Part shown: positions 1-7,190 of the stretch, piece by piece | Layout of the letters: each line of letters begins with the position of its first letter | How positions within the stretch are numbered: the stretch's first letter is position 1 | DNA from: CANLBN01 sp050298695 | GTDB taxonomy: Bacteria; Pseudomonadota; Gammaproteobacteria; Pseudomonadales; Cellvibrionaceae | Reading direction: 5' to 3' | DNA: 13,466 nucleotides | Assembly (NCBI GenBank): GCA_050298695.1 | Contig: JBNKUQ010000086.1 | Location: 1-13,466 of the forward strand | The notes under the pieces: generated by a model | Told to the model about the DNA's origin: nothing | Database searches by the model: none | What the model saw: only the letters and a program-made list of their open reading frames with translations | Position numbers and translations under genes: made by a program

Positions 1-1
1 A

Positions 2-1648
2 CAAAATCCTACAGCGAGTACGGCGGAGTTATGTGAATTTGTTATTGCTCCTGATATGCCGACCAGTGCCGAAATTATTACCCCCAAAGAAGAAATTATA
101 AAAATGTATGAGACTGGTCGCGGCAGTTTGCGAATGCGGGCAGTTTGGTCGAAAGAAGATGGGGATATTATTGTGACCGCTTTGCCTCACCAAGTGAGTG
201 GTGCCAAAGTCATGGAGCAAATCGCCGCACAAATGCAGGCAAAAAAATTACCTATGGTAGCGGATTTGCGTGATGAGTCTGACCATGAAAATCCCACTAG
301 GCTAGTTATTATTCCACGCTCTAATCGTATTGATGTTGAGCAAATGATGAATCATTTATTTGCCACTACCGACTTAGAGCGTACCTATCGTATCAATATG
401 AATATGATTGGTATTGATGGTCTGCCAGCGGTTAAACCTTTGGTAAAAATTTTAAGTGAATGGTTAACATTCCGTACCGTTACCGTGCGCCGACGTTTGC
501 AACACCGTTTAGATAAAGTGTTGAAACGTTTGCATGTGCTTGAAGGATGCTTAATTGCATTTTTGAATATCGATGAAGTGATAGAAATTATTCGAACGGA
601 AGACAAGCCAAAGCAGGAATTAATGAAACGCTTTGGTTTAACGGATGTGCAAGCAGAGTATGTTCTTGAGTTAAGATTAAGACAAATTGCAAAGTTGGAA
701 GAAATCAAAATTCGCGGCGAACAAGAAGAATTAATAAAAGAGCGTGATCATTTAGAATCTATTTTAGGGTCCGCTATTAAATTAAAAAATCTTATCAAAA
801 AAGAATTAAATGACGTTGCTGAAAAATACGGTGACGATCGTCGTTCGCCACTAGTGGTTCGCGAAGAGGCGCAAGCATTAAGTGCGACGGATTTAATGAG
901 TAGTGACCCCGTCACCGTTGTGATCTCAGAGAAAGGTTGGATACGTTCTGCCAAAGGGCATGATATTGATCCGAGTTCCTTAAGTTATAAGTCGGGGGAT
1001 AAATATCAATTTTCTACAAAAGGAAAATCGAATCAACAGGTATTATTAATTGATTCGACGGGCCGTAGCTATGCACTCCCTGCACACACATTGCCTTCCG
1101 CCAGAGGGCAGGGTGAGCCTGCTAGTGGTCGTCTAAATCCTCCAAGTGGTGCTACATTTATGGGCTTGCTGATGGGGGACGATGAGCAAAAAGTACTTAT
1201 CGCGAGCGATGCTGGTTATGGCTTTATCGCTAAACTTGGTGATTTATATACTAAAAATAAGGCCGGAAAGGTGCTGCTCTCTCTACCCAAAGGCGCTAAA
1301 GTACTGCCTCCTGTATTGGTTGACACCGCAAGTGAGGGACTAGTTGTTACCATTAGCAATGAGGGCAGAATGTTATTGTTTCCTTTGAGTGAGTTGCCTG
1401 AGCTGGCGAGAGGTAAAGGCAATAAGATGTTGAGTATTCCATCTGCTCGAGTACAGTCAAGAGAAGAATTTGTGATAGCGAATGCCTTGATAGCGGATAA
1501 GCAAAAACTTGTCGTTTATTCGGGTAAGCGTCATGCCTCATTCAAACTATCTGAATTAGAACATTACCACGGAGAGCGCGGGCGACGTGGCCACAAGTTG
1601 CCGCGAGGTTTTCAAAAGGTAGATCGGATAGAGGTTGTCGATTCATAG
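2..1648 (+). CDS. parC: DNA topoisomerase IV subunit A, 5'-truncated by window edge
   Basis: This is the C-terminal 548 residues of ParC, the DNA cleaving and wrapping subunit of topoisomerase IV, which decatenates daughter chromosomes together with ParE. The reading frame is open from base 2, so the true start lies outside the window; the ATG at 56 is internal (the segment AEIITPKEEIIKMYETGRGS is family core sequence). Recognisable ParC stretches follow in order: LPHQVSGAKVMEQIAAQMQ, DLRDESDHENPTRLVIIPRS, a tower/coiled-coil part ending near DDRRSPL, and a C-terminal beta-propeller containing PSARGQGEP (bases 1094-1120). It ends in GERGRRG close to where E. coli ParC (752 residues) ends, with a slightly shorter tail. 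The catalytic tyrosine and quinolone-resistance region lie upstream of the window and cannot be assessed. GyrA is excluded because the match to ParC runs through the propeller and the canonical GyrA box is missing. Confidence 0.97.
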   Translation, partial: QNPTASTAELCEFVIAPDMPTSAEIITPKEEIIKMYETGRGSLRMRAVWSKEDGDIIVTALPHQVSGAKVMEQIAAQMQAKKLPMVADLRDESDHENPTRLVIIPRSNRIDVEQMMNHLFATTDLERTYRINMNMIGIDGLPAVKPLVKILSEWLTFRTVTVRRRLQHRLDKVLKRLHVLEGCLIAFLNIDEVIEIIRTEDKPKQELMKRFGLTDVQAEYVLELRLRQIAKLEEIKIRGEQEELIKERDHLESILGSAIKLKNLIKKELNDVAEKYGDDRRSPLVVREEAQALSATDLMSSDPVTVVISEKGWIRSAKGHDIDPSSLSYKSGDKYQFSTKGKSNQQVLLIDSTGRSYALPAHTLPSARGQGEPASGRLNPPSGATFMGLLMGDDEQKVLIASDAGYGFIAKLGDLYTKNKAGKVLLSLPKGAKVLPPVLVDTASEGLVVTISNEGRMLLFPLSELPELARGKGNKMLSIPSARVQSREEFVIANALIADKQKLVVYSGKRHASFKLSELEHYHGERGRRGHKLPRGFQKVDRIEVVDS

Positions 1649-1667
1649 ATACTCCATAGGTTTCTAG

Positions 1668-3458
1668 TTGGTAATGCTTAAACCAAGTGACTTTAAATAT
1701 TTTTATCGTTTGTTGTTGCCTGCATTAATATTAGTCGGTGGCTTGATTTTATTAGCAGTCGCTTATTGGTCTGAGTCCCGAGCATTTTTTACCGCTAAAA
1801 AACGTATGGAAAATACCATTTCATATCAGGCGGCAACACTCAAGGCAAGTATGGATAAGTACGCCATCCTTGCTGTGCTCATTGCTCGCCGCTCTGATAT
1901 TGCCTATGCACTATTAACTGATGATCCATTGCAAGAGTTGCCGAAAGCAAATGAACTTGCTAATTTTTTAGCGGGTATTAGTGGTGCTGCAGATGTTTGG
2001 ATTGCTAATCGCGAAGGTACTATTCTCGTTAGTAATCAATTTCCAGAACAAACCGTTGATATCTACAATGAAAAGTATTTTCAGTCAGCTCTCAAGGGTA
2101 GTATGGGGCGAGCCAGTGTATTAGCACATAGTGGTAAGCGTTTATATCTTTTTGCTTCTCCAGTTCTTAGTGAAAATCATATTCTTGGGGTTGTTGTTGT
2201 CAGGGTTGATCTCGAATATCTAGAGCAGGTCTGGGCTTTATTGCAAGATCCAATATTGGTAACGGATGAGTTTGGTCGAATTTTGTTGTCAAATGTTGAA
2301 CCCTGGCGTTTTAAATTTTTTTATGCCGGTGATGTCCCTCGTCATTTTGATGAAGAATCGAATGAGTACTTGGTTAAAAATTTTAAAAGTCATCGTCGAG
2401 ATCGTCTCACCTTAAATCGTGAACTGGGCGATGAAAGTGGTCGCGATTATGTCCAGGTATCTCAGTACGATGCGTTACTGGGTTGGCGCATACATACCTT
2501 AACGAATTATCGCTCTATCGAAAAACAGCGTAATACGGTGGTTTTTATTAGCCTGCTTGTAATTGCGTTGCTTTCAATGTCGACATTTATGTTTTTAAAT
2601 CGTCAGCGACGATTGCTGGAAGAGAAGCGATCGCAGCAAGCATTTGCGTTGCGCTTAGAGCGTCAAGTGCGTGACCGTACACATGAATTGACAAGTTCTA
2701 ATGAAAAATTAGGCGTCGAGATAGAAGAAAGGCGCCTTGCTGAAAAGCAGCTGCGAGAAGCACAAGAGGAGTTGGTGCAAGCAGCCAAGCTTGCTGGTAT
2801 TGGACAAATGTCTACTACGCTTGCACATGAGTACAATCAGCCACTGGCAGCCATTCGCTTTTATGCTGATAATGCTATTGCATTTTTATCTAAAGAAAAT
2901 ACGGAAGCGGCTCAGGATAACTTGCAGCGCATTAACATGTTAGTTGATAAAATGGCGAACCTAACGCGTACGTTGCGTAATTTTGCACACAAAGCATCAA
3001 CGGATGTGGAAAAAATATCAATAAATTCGGTCATGGATGAAGTAATCATTTTGCTTTCTCCACAAGCTAAAAAGAATGGAGTGAAGCTTAATTTTAACGG
3101 TGAATCTGAGCCAGTTTTTATCATGGCTGAACAAGGTCGCCTATCGCAAGTGATCACCAATTTGGTTACCAATGCGATGGATGCAGTAATGAAATCAGAG
3201 AATCGTAGAGTGGATATTGATTGGCATACGAAACAGAGCAAGGCTATTATTGTGGTCAAAGATACTGGGCCGGGGATTGATATTGAAACCCAAGATAAAA
3301 TGTTTAATGCATTTTTTACTACAAAGTCGATGGGGAGTGGTTTGGGTTTGGGTTTATTTATTGTAATGAATATTGTTAAAGACCTTAAAGGCACCCTGAA
3401 CTTAAAAAATGAAGAAGGCTACGGCGCTGTCTTTGAGCTTACTTTTCCTCTAGTATAA
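1668..3458 (+). CDS. dctB: C4-dicarboxylate sensor histidine kinase DctB
   Basis: This inner-membrane two-component kinase senses periplasmic C4-dicarboxylates (such as succinate, fumarate, malate) and phosphorylates DctD. Two membrane segments (about residues 13-34 and 290-312) flank a periplasmic domain of about 250 residues, the size of the double PDC sensor typical of DctB. A coiled coil (about 315-375) leads into the HisKA domain with the phosphoacceptor His387 in TLAHEYNQPLAAIRFYADNA. The HATPase domain has the N box around Asn502 (TNLVTNAMDA), G1 DTGPGI from Asp532 and G2 GSGLGLGL near residue 556. The kinase looks complete, and 596 residues is normal for DctB. Start choice: the TTG at 1668 sits 7 bases after AGG (1658-1660); the ATG at 1674, two codons later, is the alternative at 13 bases. 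Only 19 bases separate it from parC, so read-through from parC is possible. The substrate class rests on the linked dctPQM genes. Confidence 0.93.
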   Translation: MVMLKPSDFKYFYRLLLPALILVGGLILLAVAYWSESRAFFTAKKRMENTISYQAATLKASMDKYAILAVLIARRSDIAYALLTDDPLQELPKANELANFLAGISGAADVWIANREGTILVSNQFPEQTVDIYNEKYFQSALKGSMGRASVLAHSGKRLYLFASPVLSENHILGVVVVRVDLEYLEQVWALLQDPILVTDEFGRILLSNVEPWRFKFFYAGDVPRHFDEESNEYLVKNFKSHRRDRLTLNRELGDESGRDYVQVSQYDALLGWRIHTLTNYRSIEKQRNTVVFISLLVIALLSMSTFMFLNRQRRLLEEKRSQQAFALRLERQVRDRTHELTSSNEKLGVEIEERRLAEKQLREAQEELVQAAKLAGIGQMSTTLAHEYNQPLAAIRFYADNAIAFLSKENTEAAQDNLQRINMLVDKMANLTRTLRNFAHKASTDVEKISINSVMDEVIILLSPQAKKNGVKLNFNGESEPVFIMAEQGRLSQVITNLVTNAMDAVMKSENRRVDIDWHTKQSKAIIVVKDTGPGIDIETQDKMFNAFFTTKSMGSGLGLGLFIVMNIVKDLKGTLNLKNEEGYGAVFELTFPLV

Positions 3459-3460
3459 AT

Positions 3461-3478
3461 GTTAATGTTTATATTAAC
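3461..3478 (+). repeat. Inverted repeat between dctB and dctD
   Basis: GTTAAT and ATTAAC are perfect 6-base arms around a 6-base spacer in the 34-base gap between dctB and dctD. The stem is AT-only and has no following T tract, so it is not a terminator. It might slightly affect coupling or mRNA processing between the kinase and regulator genes. Chance occurrence in AT-rich DNA is possible. Confidence 0.3.
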
Positions 3479-3492
3479 CCAATGAGAATGTC

Positions 3493-4842
3493 ATGACAGA
3501 AAAAGCAAAAGTGTTGGTTGTTGACGATGATGATGACTTACGTCATGCCCTCATGCAAAGCCTACAATTAGCCGGGTACGATGTCAGTGCTTATAATAAT
3601 GGTCAGGCAGTACTTAGTCATATCAATCGAGATCTATATGGTGTGCTTATTACCGATATTCGTATGCCCAATATCGATGGCATGCAATTGTTGTCAATGG
3701 TTTTAGAAATTGATCCCGCTTTGCCAACTATTTTAATCACGGGTCATGGTGACATCTCTACTGCGGTAGATGCTATGCGCAATGGCGCTTACGATTTTAT
3801 TGAAAAACCTTTTTCTGGTGAGCGACTAACAACGGCGGTATCACGCGCATTAGAAAGGCGTCGTTTAGTCTTAGAAAACCGTTCTCTGCGTATGGAGCTG
3901 TCTGGTCAAGAAGGTCTCGATAAGCGTTTAGTGGGCCGTACTCCAGCCATGTTAAAACTGCGATCAGAAATCATTGCTTTGGCGCAAACGGATGTCGATG
4001 TGCTGATATGGGGTGAAACAGGTGCAGGTAAAGAAGTTGTTGCACGTGCTTTACATGAAGAAGGGCAAAGAAAAGAGAAGCCATTTATTGCACTGAACTG
4101 TGGCGCTATTCCGGTAGAAATGATGGAGTCAGAATTATTTGGCCATGAATCCGGTGCATTTACCAGCGCCAATAAGCAGCGAGTGGGTAAGTTGGAATAT
4201 GCAAATGGCGGGACTATTTTTTTGGATGAAATAGAGTCTATGCCGATGGAGTTGCAAGTTAAATTATTGCGCGTGATTGAAACACGGACGATAGAACGCT
4301 TGGGATCTAATAAGTTAATTCCTCTTGATTTACGTTTTATTGCCGCAACAAAAACGGATTTGGAAGCGGCGAGTCAGCGTCAGGAGTTTCGTGCCGATCT
4401 TTATTACCGCTTGAATGTTGTGACAATTATTATTCCCTCTTTGCGTGACCGTAAAGAAGACATTCCAGCGCTAATGCATCATTTAGCGCGAGAGGCACGG
4501 GCTCGTTATCGACGTGAAATTCCCGAGATTACCCCGGCACTTATGGCAGAGTTTATGGCGTATGATTGGCCCGGCAATGTACGAGAATTACGCAATGTTG
4601 TTGACCGTTGGGTTTTAGGCTTGGGCGTAGGTTTATCTCCTGATATTGTCCCTCAAGCCGTATCTACTGGGGCTGATTTGTCTTCTCAAATGGCTAATGT
4701 TGAGCGCAGTTTGATTGCAACAGCGCTTGAGGCAAATGGTGGGAGTATTAAGTTAACCTATGAGCAATTAGGAATATCAAGAAAAGCGCTCTATGAGAAA
4801 ATGAAGAAATATCAACTTCAGGGCGGGAATAATAAGTCATAG
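3493..4842 (+). CDS. dctD: Sigma-54-dependent response regulator DctD
   Basis: This is the NtrC-family activator that, once phosphorylated by DctB, drives sigma-54 RNA polymerase at dicarboxylate transport promoters. The receiver domain (about 5-120) has the acidic pocket Asp11-Asp13, phosphoacceptor Asp55 (LITDIRMP), Thr83 and Lys105. The AAA+ domain (about 146-375) has Walker A GETGAGKE (174-181), Walker B with Asp245-Glu246 (TIFLDEIE), and the arginine-containing FRADLYYRLNV segment. The sigma-54 contact loop reads GAFTSA (221-226) instead of the usual GAFTGA, which is odd. A Fis-type helix-turn-helix occupies about 419-440 (LTYEQLGISRKALYEKMKKY). The length of 449 residues is typical. The start ATG at 3493 has a weak GAGA ribosome site 5 bases upstream and lies 34 bases after dctB, so the two are probably co-transcribed. 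Its likely target is the sigma-54 promoter in front of dctP. Confidence 0.95.
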   Translation: MTEKAKVLVVDDDDDLRHALMQSLQLAGYDVSAYNNGQAVLSHINRDLYGVLITDIRMPNIDGMQLLSMVLEIDPALPTILITGHGDISTAVDAMRNGAYDFIEKPFSGERLTTAVSRALERRRLVLENRSLRMELSGQEGLDKRLVGRTPAMLKLRSEIIALAQTDVDVLIWGETGAGKEVVARALHEEGQRKEKPFIALNCGAIPVEMMESELFGHESGAFTSANKQRVGKLEYANGGTIFLDEIESMPMELQVKLLRVIETRTIERLGSNKLIPLDLRFIAATKTDLEAASQRQEFRADLYYRLNVVTIIIPSLRDRKEDIPALMHHLAREARARYRREIPEITPALMAEFMAYDWPGNVRELRNVVDRWVLGLGVGLSPDIVPQAVSTGADLSSQMANVERSLIATALEANGGSIKLTYEQLGISRKALYEKMKKYQLQGGNNKS

Positions 4843-5031
4843 AATAAGCAAGTAAGTGCTCTTTTTTACCTTGAAAATAGTGGTTCTAATAAAGCATCTC
4901 TAAAATAACAAGGCTCTTGGCGCAGACTACACTTGTAGAACGGTTGGCTTGAGATTACACTCTTAATCGATTTCATTAATAAACATAAAAAGTAAAAACT
5001 ACAATGAAATCATTCTACGTGCAATGTTGTG
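4843..5031. other. First part of the dctD-dctP intergenic region
   Basis: The whole dctD-dctP gap is 439 bases; this part lies upstream of the probable activator sites and holds no gene I can support. Two short perfect inverted repeats are visible: CTACA-CT-TGTAG (4927-4938) and AATGA-AA-TCATT (5003-5014). Neither has a T tract, and their role is unknown. No strong terminator follows dctD, so some transcription may continue from dctBD into dctP. Confidence 0.5.
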
Positions 5032-5080
5032 TTAGTGATGTATCGAAAAGGTAACATGGCCTATTTCGATTGTGTCGAAA
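5032..5080 (+). promoter_or_regulatory. Probable DctD upstream activating sites for dctP
   Basis: A perfect inverted repeat TTTCGA-TTGTG-TCGAAA lies at 5064-5080. Exactly 32 bases upstream, the half site TCGAAAA recurs (5043-5049), with a degenerate left arm that would start at 5032. Two tandem dyads about three helical turns apart, centred roughly 90 and 125 bases upstream of the -24 element, is the arrangement known for DctD and other sigma-54 activators. The stretch between them and the promoter is AT-rich, as expected for a DNA loop. Assignment to DctD is inferred from position and the neighbouring dctD gene. Confidence 0.6.
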
Positions 5081-5163
5081 ACGCAACAAAAATAATATAC
5101 TGTTTGATTAAATTGAATTGAAAATGCGATTAAAAACAGTAAGTTAATTGAATCTTTATCTTT

Positions 5164-5179
5164 TGGCATAAACAATGCA
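5164..5179 (+). promoter_or_regulatory. Sigma-54 (-24/-12) promoter of dctP
   Basis: The sequence TGGCATAAACAATGCA has the invariant GG (5165-5166) and GC (5177-5178) with the required 10 bases between them, matching TGGCAC-N5-TTGCA with two deviations (T for C at the end of the -24 box, A for T in the -12 box). Transcription would begin near 5190. The presence of a sigma-54 activator gene just upstream and palindromic sites about 90 bases away supports the call. Confidence 0.8.
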
Positions 5180-5193
5180 GTAATTATCAATGC

Positions 5194-5229
5194 TGTTATT
5201 TATAAATAACAACGTGGGGCTTCATCCCC
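5194..5229 (+). promoter_or_regulatory. Two hairpins in the dctP mRNA leader
   Basis: Within the predicted leader (about 5190-5281) an 18-base perfect palindrome (TGTTATTTATAAATAACA, 5194-5211) is followed by a GGGG-CTTCAT-CCCC hairpin (5216-5229). The first would begin within a few bases of the mRNA 5' end. Neither is followed by a T run, so they are not terminators. They may protect the 5' end of an abundant mRNA, or the DNA palindrome may bind a protein; both are inference. Confidence 0.5.
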
Positions 5230-5270
5230 GGCGAAAATTAACCTTTTACTTATAATAATGATATTTCATT

Positions 5271-5276
5271 GGAGAG
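5271..5276 (+). promoter_or_regulatory. Ribosome binding site fixing the dctP start
   Basis: GGAGAG ends 5 bases before the ATG at 5282. The in-frame upstream ATG at 5258 has no comparable site and would add eight residues (MIFHWRDS) ahead of a normal signal peptide, so 5282 is preferred. Confidence 0.85.
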
Positions 5277-5281
5277 ACTCT

Positions 5282-6274
5282 ATGAAAAAACTACTAACCG
5301 CAGCTGTCATTGCCGCCACTGCGCTCAGTGCGAACGCCTTTGCAAGTTGTGAAAAAGGGGAGCGAGTTATTAAATTTAGTTTTGTGACAGCGGCCACGGG
5401 CCACCCTAAAGGTGATGCGGCTACGGCTATCGCAAAGCGCATCAATGAAGAAATGAATGGTAAAGCTTGTATGCAGCTTTTTCCTAGTTCTCAGTTGTTT
5501 GACGATAACAAAGTAATGGAAGCTTTATTGCTTGGTGATGTTCAAGTGGCTGCGCCATCTTTGGCTAAGTTCGAAGCTTACACCAAGAAATACCGTATCT
5601 TTGATTTTCCATTCTTATTTCCAGATATGAATGCGGTTAATAAGTTTACTAAAGGGCCGGTTGGTCAAAAATTGTTAAACGCAATTGAAGACAAAGGCTA
5701 TGTGGGTTTGTCCTATATTTATAATGGTCTCAAGCATTTCTCTGCCAATAAGCCTTTGATTTTGCCGTCAGATGCCTCTGGATTAAAATTCCGTGTGCAA
5801 ACTTCTGATGTTGCGGTTGCAATGATTAAAGCGATTGGTGGTAATGCGCAAAAATTAGCATTTAAAGAAGTCTATGGTGCCTTGCAAACCGGTGTTGTTG
5901 ACGGGCAAGAGAACACTTGGTCCAATATTTACACCAAGAAATTCTTTGAGGTGCAGGATGGTACTACTGAAACTAGTCATCAGCTACTCACTTACTTAGC
6001 CGTTACCTCTAAAGATTGGTTAAATAGTTTGCCTGCAGCAGAGCGTGATCAGTTTTTGAAAATTTTTCGCGAAGAGACTGATAAAGCGAATGCACTCTCT
6101 ACTGAAATAAACGAGGCGAATAAGCAAAAAATCATCGCTGCCGGTGGTGTTGTTCGCACCTTAACGCCAGAACAGCGTGCTGAGTGGGTTAAAGTCATGC
6201 GCCCTGTTTGGGATAAGTTTACAGATGATGTAGGTCAAGATGTTATTGATGCCGCTGTTGCAGCGGGTCAGTAA
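5282..6274 (+). CDS. dctP: TRAP transporter C4-dicarboxylate-binding protein DctP
   Basis: This periplasmic solute receptor captures C4-dicarboxylates and delivers them to the DctQM membrane complex. The protein is 330 residues with a clear signal peptide (MKKLLTAAVIAATALSANAFA, cleavage near residue 21) and the DctP fold. It has the conserved SGLKFRVQ segment, whose Arg171 corresponds to the carboxylate-binding arginine of the family, then AFKEVYGALQTGVVDGQENT with Asn211 at the usual ligand-contact position. DFPFLFPDMNAVNKF (about 108-122) and LTYLAVTSKDWLNSLP (about 236-251) are further family stretches. The linked dctBD genes and sequence resemblance to DctP of dicarboxylate systems support the substrate class, though TRAP receptors vary in exact ligand. 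It is probably transcribed from the sigma-54 promoter at 5164-5179 and is followed directly by a strong terminator. Confidence 0.95.
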   Translation: MKKLLTAAVIAATALSANAFASCEKGERVIKFSFVTAATGHPKGDAATAIAKRINEEMNGKACMQLFPSSQLFDDNKVMEALLLGDVQVAAPSLAKFEAYTKKYRIFDFPFLFPDMNAVNKFTKGPVGQKLLNAIEDKGYVGLSYIYNGLKHFSANKPLILPSDASGLKFRVQTSDVAVAMIKAIGGNAQKLAFKEVYGALQTGVVDGQENTWSNIYTKKFFEVQDGTTETSHQLLTYLAVTSKDWLNSLPAAERDQFLKIFREETDKANALSTEINEANKQKIIAAGGVVRTLTPEQRAEWVKVMRPVWDKFTDDVGQDVIDAAVAAGQ

Positions 6275-6290
6275 TACTGACGTAAATTAC

Positions 6291-6313
6291 GGGCCTGCTC
6301 GTCAGGCCCTTTT
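6291..6313 (+). terminator. Rho-independent terminator between dctP and dctQ
   Basis: A perfect 7-base GC-rich stem (GGGCCTG / CAGGCCC) with loop CTCGT is followed directly by TTTT. It begins 16 bases after the dctP stop. The T tract is short, so partial read-through into dctQM is likely; this would set a higher level of binding protein than of membrane subunits. Confidence 0.85.
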
Positions 6314-6585
6314 CAAAATTATGTTATAAAATTTTTAAACATAAGTCACTAAAGTTGTAACGAGTAGTAAGAAAATTATTCTAACTCAGTGCGCACAAAC
6401 CAAACCGATACCTGTGGTGGTGAAAAGAAATTTTTTAGAAGTTCTTAAACCATTGCAATAAACCAATGATTGTTTGATATCGATTTTAGCTCTACTCTTT
6501 TGAGTATGTGTCGTTTTGCTGTGTCCTGGATAAATTTTTCTATCATAGTTTTTGTTACAGGTAATGCTATTGTAGGCAGATGTGT
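6314..6585. other. dctP-dctQ intergenic region, no gene seen
   Basis: This stretch of about 270 AT-rich bases has no supported reading frame. I looked for a second -24/-12 promoter and found none with the GG-N10-GC spacing. A TATCAT at 6541-6546 could be a sigma-70 -10 box but lacks a convincing -35. AGG at 6574-6576 is the probable dctQ ribosome site. A weak separate promoter for dctQM remains possible. Confidence 0.4.
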
Positions 6586-7188
6586 ATGAATAAGTTCTGT
6601 AAAATGATTGACCGAATCGAAGAAGATTTTATCGCTATTCTTTTGGGTTTAATGACGCTCATTACCTTTGCGCAAGTCATTGCTCGCTATGTTTTTAATA
6701 CAGGCTGGGGCAGTGCCTTGGAAATTACCCAGGTATTATTTGCTTGGTTAATTTTATTTGGTATGAGTTATGGTATTAAACGCAGTCTTCACTTAGGTGT
6801 AGATATCGTTATTAGAAAATTTTCCAGTTTTGTTTTTAAAATTTGTGCCTTACTTGGTGCACTATTGTGCATTTTGTATGGTCTGATACTTTTCTCCGCT
6901 GATCTGGTAGGTTTTGAAGGCAAGGGCGGCGCTTATTTTTACTGGTCGAAAATGTATCAATTAGGTGTTGGTATGGAAAGTATTGCTCTCCCCGAGTTTA
7001 TCTTTGGTGGAGATAAACGTTTGCCTAGATGGGTTGCCTACTTAATGTTGCCGGTAGGTTTAGGCTTGTTTGTTATTCGTAGTGTGCAAGCTTTTTTTGC
7101 TATTTTGTTGGGTAAGCGTGAAATGATTATTGCCTCTCATGAAGCGGAAGAATTGCTTGAGCAAAATAAAAATGTGGTAGGGGATTAA
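6586..7188 (+). CDS. dctQ: TRAP transporter small permease subunit DctQ
   Basis: This is the small four-helix integral membrane subunit that pairs with DctM. Visible hydrophobic helices are about residues 12-33 (EEDFIAILLGLMTLITFAQV region), 45-62 (ITQVLFAWLILFGMSYG), 83-104 (FKICALLGALLCILYGLILF) and 150-170 (VAYLMLPVGLGLFVIRSVQA). ARYVFNTGWGSALEITQVLF is the recognisable DctQ signature. Between helices 3 and 4 is a loop of about 45 residues (GFEGKGGAYFYW onward), as in dicarboxylate-type DctQ proteins. Start choice: the ATG at 6586 sits 9 bases after AGG (6574-6576), whereas the in-frame ATG at 6580 is only 3 bases away, so 6586 is preferred (200 residues). The stop lies two bases before the dctM start, so translation is probably coupled. 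Confidence 0.92.
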   Translation: MNKFCKMIDRIEEDFIAILLGLMTLITFAQVIARYVFNTGWGSALEITQVLFAWLILFGMSYGIKRSLHLGVDIVIRKFSSFVFKICALLGALLCILYGLILFSADLVGFEGKGGAYFYWSKMYQLGVGMESIALPEFIFGGDKRLPRWVAYLMLPVGLGLFVIRSVQAFFAILLGKREMIIASHEAEELLEQNKNVVGD

Positions 7189-7190
7189 TC

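Noticed and set aside
2912..3394. 160-codon open frame on - inside dctB
   Set aside because: It lies wholly opposite the conserved HATPase region of dctB; the sense protein has all kinase motifs, so this is a shadow.
4847..4867. Possible terminator after dctD (AGCA/TGCT stem followed by T6)
   Set aside because: The stem has only four base pairs and only two G-C pairs, too weak to call a terminator.
5097..5109. IHF site between the DctD sites and the sigma-54 promoter
   Set aside because: TTGATT matches one half of the reverse consensus, but the other half matches at one of three positions; IHF bending is plausible but not supported by this match.
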